DNA of 47,837 nucleotides from Herbiconiux ginsengi (GTDB lineage: Bacteria; Actinomycetota; Actinomycetes; Actinomycetales; Microbacteriaceae): NCBI RefSeq assembly GCF_900107435.1, contig NZ_FNPZ01000011.1:1-47837 (forward strand), in the 5' to 3' direction. Below are positions 42,952 through 47,837 of the stretch, piece by piece (position 1 is the stretch's first letter; every line of letters begins with the position of its first letter). The notes below the pieces were generated by a model. The model saw only the letters and a list, made by a program, of their open reading frames with translations. It ran no database searches and had not been told where the DNA came from. A program made the translations under genes and the position numbers.

Positions 42952-43824
42952 ATGACGCTGTACCGCCTCAATCGCCTCTTCAACCCGCGCTCCGGCCGGG
43001 CGCTCGACGTGGCCGTCGACCACGGCTTCTTCGGGGAACGCTCGTTCGTCACGGGCATCGAGAACATGGACGCGGTGGTGCGCACCCTGGTCGACGCCGG
43101 CCCCGATGCCGTGCAGCTCACCATCGGGCAGGCGCGACGCTTGCAGAGCGTGCCGGGCAAGCAGAAGCCCGGTCTGGTGCTCCGCACCGACATCGCGAAC
43201 GTCTACGGCAACCCGCTCGACTCGCAGCTGTTCAGCATCCACGTGCCGCACGCCATCGAAGAAGCGGTGCGACTGGATGCGGTCGCCGTGTGCGTCAATC
43301 TGATGGAGCTGCCCGGGCACCCGGAGGTGCGCGAGGCGAACATCCGCTCGATCCTCGAATTGCGGCGCGAGGCCACGCGCTACGGGATGCCGCTCATGAT
43401 CGAGCCCCTCGTGATGCAGGACAACTCGACCGCCGGCGGCTACATGGTCGACGGCGACATCGAGAAGATCGTGACCCTCGTGCGCCAGGGCGTGGAGCTC
43501 GGCGCCGACCTCATCAAAGCCGACCCGAGCGACGACCTCAGCCAGTACGGCCGCGTCATCGAGGTCGCGGGCGACGTGCCCGTGCTCGTGCGCGGCGGCG
43601 GGCGCGTCGACGACCGCACGCTGCTCGAGCGCACGGTCGCCGTGCTCGCCGCGGGCGCCCAGGGCATCGTCTACGGGCGCAACATCGTGCAGCACGAGAA
43701 CCCGGCCGGCATCACGGCTGCGCTGCTCGCGGTGCTCCACGACGGCGCCGACGTGGAACAGGGTCTCGCGATCCTGGCCGAGTCGGATGCCGCGCGCGCC
43801 GAGTCCGGGGCGGTGCAGGCATGA
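42952..43824 (+). CDS. DhnA/DeoC-family class I aldolase
   Basis: 290 residues forming a TIM barrel. LDVAVDHGFFGERSF opens the first strand (the DHG motif of DhnA-type FBP aldolase and LsrF). MPLMIEPLVMQ and GADLIKADPSDDL hold the Schiff-base Lys region, and VLVRGGGRVDDRTLLERT with GAQGIVYGRNIVQHENP is the phosphate site (GG and GRN). AGGAG precedes the ATG. It is likely to cleave a phosphorylated ketose made by the PfkB kinase into two three-carbon or similar pieces. Its stop overlaps the start of the Gfo/Idh gene. Confidence 0.88.
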   Translation: MTLYRLNRLFNPRSGRALDVAVDHGFFGERSFVTGIENMDAVVRTLVDAGPDAVQLTIGQARRLQSVPGKQKPGLVLRTDIANVYGNPLDSQLFSIHVPHAIEEAVRLDAVAVCVNLMELPGHPEVREANIRSILELRREATRYGMPLMIEPLVMQDNSTAGGYMVDGDIEKIVTLVRQGVELGADLIKADPSDDLSQYGRVIEVAGDVPVLVRGGGRVDDRTLLERTVAVLAAGAQGIVYGRNIVQHENPAGITAALLAVLHDGADVEQGLAILAESDAARAESGAVQA

Positions 43825-44969
43825 GTGCCGAACGCGTCAACGTCGCCATCGTCGGCGGTGGGCTGATGGGGCGCGAGATCGCGGCCGCCATCCAGCGCTG
43901 GCCCGCCCTCATCGACCACCCCGTGCGTCCGCGGCTGACCGCGGTGTGCGACATCAATCCCGCCGCGCTCGACTGGTTCGACGAGATCGACACGGTGGTC
44001 ACGAAGACCACCGACTACGCCGACATCCTCGCCGACGACAGCATCGACGTGGTGTACGTGGCCGTGCGGCACGACCTGCACGAGAAGATCTACCGCGACG
44101 TGATCGCCAGCGGCAAGAGCCTGCTGGCCGAGAAGCCGTTCGGCATCGACGGCGCCGCGGCGCAGGCCGTGCTGGCGGAGATGGCCGCGCATCCGGAGAG
44201 CTTCGTGCGCTGCTCGAGCGAGATGCCGTTCTTCCCCGGGGCGCAGCTGGCCATCGACTACGTGCGTTCGGGGGCGCTCGGCACCATCATCGAGGCGCGC
44301 AACAGCTTTCTGCACTCCAGCGACCTCGACCTGTCGAAGCCCGTGAACTGGAAGCGGCAGAAGCAGTTCTGCGGCGAGGCCGGGGTTCTCAACGATCTCG
44401 GCATGCACACCTGGCACGTGCCGCTGCGGCTCGGCTGGGCCCCCGAGTCGGTCTACGCGGTGCTGCAGGATCTCGTGCCCGAGCGCCCCGGCCCCGACGG
44501 CACGCTCGTGCCCTGCGACACCTGGGAGAACGCGGTGCTGCACAGCCGGGCCCGGCACGAGGGCGTGCAGTTCCCGCTCACCACCGAGACGAAGCGGATC
44601 GCTCCGGGGCAGAAGAACACCTGGGAGTTCGAGGCCATCGGACTCGACGGCGGGGTGCGGTTCAGCACCAAGAACCCGAAGTCGGTCGAAGTGTTCGCGG
44701 TGGTCGACGTGCCCGGCGGCGGGCGCGAGCAGGTCTGGCAGCAGATCGACGTGGGCAGCCAGTCGGTGTGGCCGACCGTGACCGGGCCGATCTTCGAGTC
44801 GGGCTTCTCCGACTCGATCCTGCAGATGTGGGCGGCGTTCCTCGCCGAACGACACGGCTCGCTCGGCGACCGCTTCGGCGCCGCCCGCCCCGAGGAGGCG
44901 GCACTCACGCACGACATCTACCGGGCGGCGCTCCAGTCGCACGAGGAGGGACGCGCGGTCACCCTCTGA
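43821..44969 (+). CDS. Gfo/Idh/MocA family oxidoreductase
   Basis: 382 residues. The Rossmann loop is VAIVGGGLMGREIAAAI, the cofactor motif is AEKPFGIDGAAAQ, and the catalytic-type sequence is GEAGVLNDLGMHTWHVPLRL with the Asp and His expected. It is longer than usual, with a domain that reads WENAVLHSRARHEG and FPLTTETKRIAPGQ. ATG overlaps the aldolase TGA (ATGA). It probably oxidises the pathway's sugar or polyol before phosphorylation. Not closely related to the other Gfo/Idh gene in this window. Confidence 0.9.
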   Translation: MSAERVNVAIVGGGLMGREIAAAIQRWPALIDHPVRPRLTAVCDINPAALDWFDEIDTVVTKTTDYADILADDSIDVVYVAVRHDLHEKIYRDVIASGKSLLAEKPFGIDGAAAQAVLAEMAAHPESFVRCSSEMPFFPGAQLAIDYVRSGALGTIIEARNSFLHSSDLDLSKPVNWKRQKQFCGEAGVLNDLGMHTWHVPLRLGWAPESVYAVLQDLVPERPGPDGTLVPCDTWENAVLHSRARHEGVQFPLTTETKRIAPGQKNTWEFEAIGLDGGVRFSTKNPKSVEVFAVVDVPGGGREQVWQQIDVGSQSVWPTVTGPIFESGFSDSILQMWAAFLAERHGSLGDRFGAARPEEAALTHDIYRAALQSHEEGRAVTL

Positions 44970-44989
44970 CCCCGCGCACTACCCCTGGC

Positions 44990-45044
44990 GATCCGTCACT
45001 TGATGCCGCTTAGACCCCATCAAAGCGGCATCAAGTGACGGATC
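44990..45044. terminator. 22-bp perfect inverted repeat between convergent genes
   Basis: Arms 44990-45011 (begins GATCCGTCACTTGATGCCGC) and 45023-45044 are perfect reverse complements around an 11-nt loop. It lies between the Gfo/Idh stop (44969) and the stop of a minus-strand LacI gene (45060). Being symmetric it can serve both strands, although neither side has a T-tract. Confidence 0.7.
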
Positions 45045-45059
45045 GGCGGGGGTGGGGGC

Positions 45060-46046
45060 TCAGGCTGGGGCGATCCGGCAGGAGTCGCGCTCGACCAGGG
45101 CGACGGGCAGCACGGTGGTGCGGCGCAGGCGGCGGCCCGGATGCGCGGCGCGCTCCACGAGGCGGGCGGCGGCCAGGCGCCCGAGCGCCGCAGGGTCTTG
45201 GGCGACGACCGTGATCGACGGCGTGAGCGAGTCGGCGAGCGGGAAGTCGCCGAAGGCGGTGAGGGCGATCGGATGCGCGGTGATCGCCGGCACCGCGGCC
45301 ATCGTGCAGCGCGCATCCGACGAGAACACCGCGGTCACGCCCAGCTCGGGCGCCCGCAGCTGCGCGAGAGCATCGGCCGCTCCCGGTCGGGTCGCCGCGC
45401 CCAGCGCCACGAGCGCGGGGTCGAACGGCAGCCCCGCCTCGGCCAGCGCGTCGCGATAGCCCTCGAGCCGGGCGGCGATGGTGGGCGCCGAGAGCGCGTC
45501 GCCGAGGAAGCCGATGCGTGTGTGCCCATGCCCGATCAGGTGTGCGGTTGCCTCCCGGGCGCCGCCGCGGTCGTCTTGCAGAAAGGCGTCGGCCACCAGC
45601 CCGCCCGGCGCGCGGTCGACGAAGGCGATCGGGATGCGGGCCGCCCAGGCCGCGAGATAGCGGTGATCGTTCGTGGTCGGCGCCACGACGAGCCCCGAGA
45701 GCTGCCGCCGGACCACCGATTCGAGCGCCGGCCGCTCCCGGGCGGGGTCGTGGCCGAGGCTCGTGACGAGTGTGGAGAGGTCGTCGGCGAGGGCTGCCTC
45801 CTCCACCGCGTTCACGATCGCCGCGAAGAACGGGTCGACGATGTCGGGCACCGCCACACCGACGACGGGGGAGCGGCCGGAGCGGAAGGTGGTGGCGAAG
45901 GCATTCGGCACGTAGTCGAGCGCGCGCATCGATCGCTCCACCCGCTCCCGCGTCGCGGGGGAGACGTGCGGGTCGTCGTTGAGCACCCGGGACACGGTCT
46001 TCGGGCTCACACCCGCGTCCGCGGCCACGTCGCGCATTGTCGCCAT
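45060..46046 (-). CDS. LacI family transcriptional regulator
   Basis: 328 residues, normal length. It has the helix-turn-helix TMRDVAADAGVSPKTVSRVL and hinge TTFRSGRSPVVGVAVPDI, and the effector domain has the usual DPFFAAIVNAVEEAA, GLVVAPTTND, AFVDRAP, HTRIGFLGD and VFSSDARCTMAA. Near the end AFGDFPLADSLTPSITVVAQ replaces the commonest GFDD. GGGAGGG precedes the ATG. It lies 50 nt downstream of the SDR gene on the same strand, so it is in its operon and probably represses it. Confidence 0.93.
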   Translation of the reverse strand: MATMRDVAADAGVSPKTVSRVLNDDPHVSPATRERVERSMRALDYVPNAFATTFRSGRSPVVGVAVPDIVDPFFAAIVNAVEEAALADDLSTLVTSLGHDPARERPALESVVRRQLSGLVVAPTTNDHRYLAAWAARIPIAFVDRAPGGLVADAFLQDDRGGAREATAHLIGHGHTRIGFLGDALSAPTIAARLEGYRDALAEAGLPFDPALVALGAATRPGAADALAQLRAPELGVTAVFSSDARCTMAAVPAITAHPIALTAFGDFPLADSLTPSITVVAQDPAALGRLAAARLVERAAHPGRRLRRTTVLPVALVERDSCRIAPA

Positions 46047-46096
46047 CTGCCCTCCCGGGGTTCGGATGCCCGCCCGTGGCGCGCATCCGGATCTGA

Positions 46097-46825
46097 TCAG
46101 CGGGCGGTGAAGCCGCCGTCGATGGGCAGCGAGACGCCCGAGATCATGCTCGCAGCGTCGCTCAGCAGGAAGACCACCGGGGCCGCGATCTCGTCGACGG
46201 TCGCCCAGCGGCCGAGGGGCATCTGCTCGAGGTAGGGTCCTTCGATCTCGGGGCGTCCCCAGTACCAGGCCGACATCGGCGTCATGATGACGGTGGGGTT
46301 GACGCTGTTCACGCGGATGTTGAACGGGCCCAGTTCGAGGGCCGAGACCCGGGTGATGTTGTCGAGCGCAGCCTTGGACGACCCGTAGGCGATGTGGCCC
46401 ACGAGGGCGACGAGACTGGCCTGGCTCGAGATGTTGACGATGGCGCCGCCCAAGCCCTGCCGGATCATCTCGCGCGACGCGTACTTCGTGACGAGCAGCG
46501 ACCCCCGGGCGTTGATGACCATGACCTTGTCGAAGACCTCGATGTCGGAATCCTGCGGGGTGGCGATCTCGCCGCCCCAGCCGCCCGAGTTGACGACGCC
46601 CCAGATGTCGCGACCTTCGATGGCCTCGCGGATGCTGTCTTCGCTCGTGAGGTCGAAGGGAAGCGGCGTCGCGCCGGTCTCGGCGGCCACCTTCTCGAGT
46701 TGCTCGACGTTGCGGCCCGAGGCCAGCACGGTGGCGTTCGCCTCGACGAGGTGGCGCACGGTCGCGCCTCCGATGCCGCCGGACGCGCCGGTGACGAGGA
46801 TGGTGCGGCCGGTGAAGTCAGTCAT
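46097..46825 (-). CDS. Short-chain dehydrogenase, L-xylulose/dicarbonyl reductase-like
   Basis: 242 residues. The cofactor loop is ILVTGASGGIGGATV, then ASGRN for NADP and PFDLTSEDSI. The usual NNAG is VNSGGWGG, which is uncommon. The Ser is in NISSQASLVAL and Tyr-Lys in YGSSKAAL. The tail EQMPLGRWATVDEIA is like that of L-xylulose reductase relatives. It is the head of the SDR-lacI operon, divergent from the kinase gene at 47023. A pentulose or polyol is a reasonable substrate guess. Confidence 0.88.
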   Translation of the reverse strand: MTDFTGRTILVTGASGGIGGATVRHLVEANATVLASGRNVEQLEKVAAETGATPLPFDLTSEDSIREAIEGRDIWGVVNSGGWGGEIATPQDSDIEVFDKVMVINARGSLLVTKYASREMIRQGLGGAIVNISSQASLVALVGHIAYGSSKAALDNITRVSALELGPFNIRVNSVNPTVIMTPMSAWYWGRPEIEGPYLEQMPLGRWATVDEIAAPVVFLLSDAASMISGVSLPIDGGFTAR

Positions 46826-46874
46826 GGTTCTTCCGTTCGAACGAGGGGTGGTGGCCGCACCATCATAACCACGG

Positions 46875-46936
46875 AATGACGCGGATGACACCCGTGTCAT
46901 GAGAATTCGTGTCACCGGTGTCATTTCGATTGACAC
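46875..46936. promoter_or_regulatory. Array of TGACAC/GTGTCA half-sites in a divergent promoter
   Basis: Within 52 bp there are five copies of one hexamer: TGACAC at 46886-46891 and 46931-46936, and GTGTCA at 46894-46899, 46909-46914 and 46918-46923, plus a related TGACGC at 46878. The first two form ATGACAC-CC-GTGTCAT (46885-46900); the last two form GTGTCA-N7-TGACAC. The array lies between the SDR-lacI operon and the kinase gene, so one regulator could control both. Confidence 0.7.
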
Positions 46937-47022
46937 GGATGCCCGGCCCTGCGTACGGTAGGCCCGGCGGACCGTCATCCCGGCACGGTCCGAGCCCGTC
47001 GACGACGACCAGGAGGACACCG

Positions 47023-47685
47023 GTGAGCGACCACCCGAGCGACCAGAGCGACGCGACTCCCGTCACTCTCGACGACCTGCTCGAGCGGTGCCGAGCGCTC
47101 ATCGCGAGCGGTGAGCGGCGCATCCTCGGCATCGCCGGAACGCCGGGCGCCGGCAAGTCGACGCTGTGCGCGGCGCTCATCGCCGGTCTCGGCGGCCAGG
47201 CCGTGCTCGTGGGCCAAGACGGCTTCCATTTCGCCAACCAGGAGCTCGAGCGCCTCGGCCGCCGCGACCGCAAGGGCGCTCCCGACACCTTCGACGTCGA
47301 CGGGTTCGTCGCCCTGCTCGGGCGCCTGGGCCCGTCGGGCGCGGACACCGTCTACGCGCCGGTGTTCGACCGTGCCCTCGAGGAGTCGATCGGCAGCGCT
47401 GTGCCGGTGCCCGCATCCGTTCCGCTCGTGATCACTGAGGGCAACTACCTGCTGGCCGACGACCACGGCTGGAGCGCGGTGCGCGAGCACCTGCACGAAT
47501 CGTGGTTCGTCGACGTCTCGCCCGAACTCCGCCGCGATCGGCTGGTGCGCCGCCGTGTCTCCTACGGGCACTCGCCGGCCGACTCGGCCGACTGGGTGCG
47601 CGAGGTCGACGAGAAGAACGCGGCCGTGGTCGACGCCACCCGCACCAACGCCGACCTGCTGCTGCACCTGACCACGGTGCTCTGA
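47023..47685 (+). CDS. P-loop kinase of the nucleoside/nucleotide (uridine/pantothenate/fructokinase-like) family
   Basis: 220 residues. The Walker A is ILGIAGTPGAGKSTLCAALI, followed by VGQDGFHFANQELERLG (the DGFH motif of the phosphoribulokinase/uridine/pantothenate kinase group), GAPDTFDVDGF, and ITEGNYLLADDHGW (Walker B region, EGNYLL), then an Arg-rich lid (DRLVRRRVSYGHS). Homologues are often found with sugar transport genes and annotated as YggC-like fructose or nucleoside kinases. GTG start with AGGAGG 6 nt upstream. Divergent from the SDR-lacI operon, it probably phosphorylates the pentulose or polyol of that module. Confidence 0.9.
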   Translation: MSDHPSDQSDATPVTLDDLLERCRALIASGERRILGIAGTPGAGKSTLCAALIAGLGGQAVLVGQDGFHFANQELERLGRRDRKGAPDTFDVDGFVALLGRLGPSGADTVYAPVFDRALEESIGSAVPVPASVPLVITEGNYLLADDHGWSAVREHLHESWFVDVSPELRRDRLVRRRVSYGHSPADSADWVREVDEKNAAVVDATRTNADLLLHLTTVL

Positions 47686-47837
47686 GGAGGCCGCCCAGCC
47701 ACTTCCGCCTCCCATCCACCCCCACCCCATCCGCCACCGCCCCCCACCCCATCCACCCCGGCCGCCACCCGCACCCCGATTCGCCCGCCTGACCGCCCCC
47801 TCCCGATCCGCCACCGCCGCCCCGACCGCCCCCCACC
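47686..47837. other. C-rich, G-poor tail at the window end
   Basis: About 150 bp of CCACC/CCGCC/CATCC-type low-complexity sequence directly after the kinase stop. It contains no gene. In the transcribed direction it is very rich in C and poor in G, the composition expected of a Rho-loading (rut) region, so Rho-dependent termination is possible. Confidence 0.4.

Overview
The window is about 48 kb of very GC-rich DNA (roughly 70 percent by eye). Overlapping ATGA/GTGA gene junctions, many GTG starts, F420-type enzymes, mod/mop genes, a Tat-secreted surface protein, a D-type NHEJ polymerase/ligase pair and many LacI/SDR sugar genes point to an actinobacterium, most likely of the family Microbacteriaceae. 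The family assignment is inference from style and gene content, not from a marker gene. The segment looks chromosomal. I see one tRNA (tRNA-Cys) and no rRNA, transposase, phage gene or CRISPR array.

Layout. 1-4716: an iron alcohol dehydrogenase (cut by the left edge) and an aldehyde dehydrogenase, divergent from a GntR/FCD repressor, a small leader ORF and a GAF/AAA/Fis activator. 4861-7339: a Gfo/Idh oxidoreductase overlapping a close relative of rifampicin monooxygenase (Rox). 7537-11368: a Tat-exported protein divergent from a response regulator and an unusual soluble histidine-kinase-like protein. 11571-14505: an MFS exporter, an F420/NADP-type reductase and an SDR. 14585-24258: two divergent catabolic operons. 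The minus-strand one has a sugar-type binding lipoprotein, an SDR, a 54-bp tandem-repeat leader, a fused RbsA-RbsC transporter protein and a second permease. The plus-strand one has an esterase, a Baeyer-Villiger monooxygenase and an SDR. Together they could import a polar cyclic alcohol or ketone and convert it to ketone, lactone and hydroxy-acid.

24292-35721 is mostly housekeeping: a methyltransferase, an SPFH/flotillin protein, an NHEJ-type polymerase and a convergent ATP-dependent ligase, MarR, a KhtT/KhtU-like cation antiporter pair, NAD(P)HX epimerase, a secreted transglycosylase with a structured leader, an F420-dependent (Ddn-type) reductase, decayed PP2C and STAS remnants, and a CDP-alcohol phosphatidyltransferase coupled to a small protein. 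35743-39908: a DUF1801 protein, the complete mop-modA-modB-modC molybdate operon and tRNA-Cys. 40346-47685: two LacI-controlled carbohydrate modules. One is a LacI with an 11-residue repeat insert, a PfkB kinase, a DhnA-type aldolase and a Gfo/Idh, with a perfect LacI-type palindrome in the divergent promoter. The other is a LacI plus an L-xylulose-reductase-like SDR, divergent from a P-loop sugar/nucleoside kinase across an array of TGACAC/GTGTCA sites.

Two sequence-level themes recur. Eight genes have a TANNNT hexamer ending 6-7 nt before the start codon, as expected for leaderless transcription. Intergenic spaces also often hold long, nearly perfect inverted repeats, and one ~90-bp palindromic element occurs twice (7394-7483 and 18729-18822).
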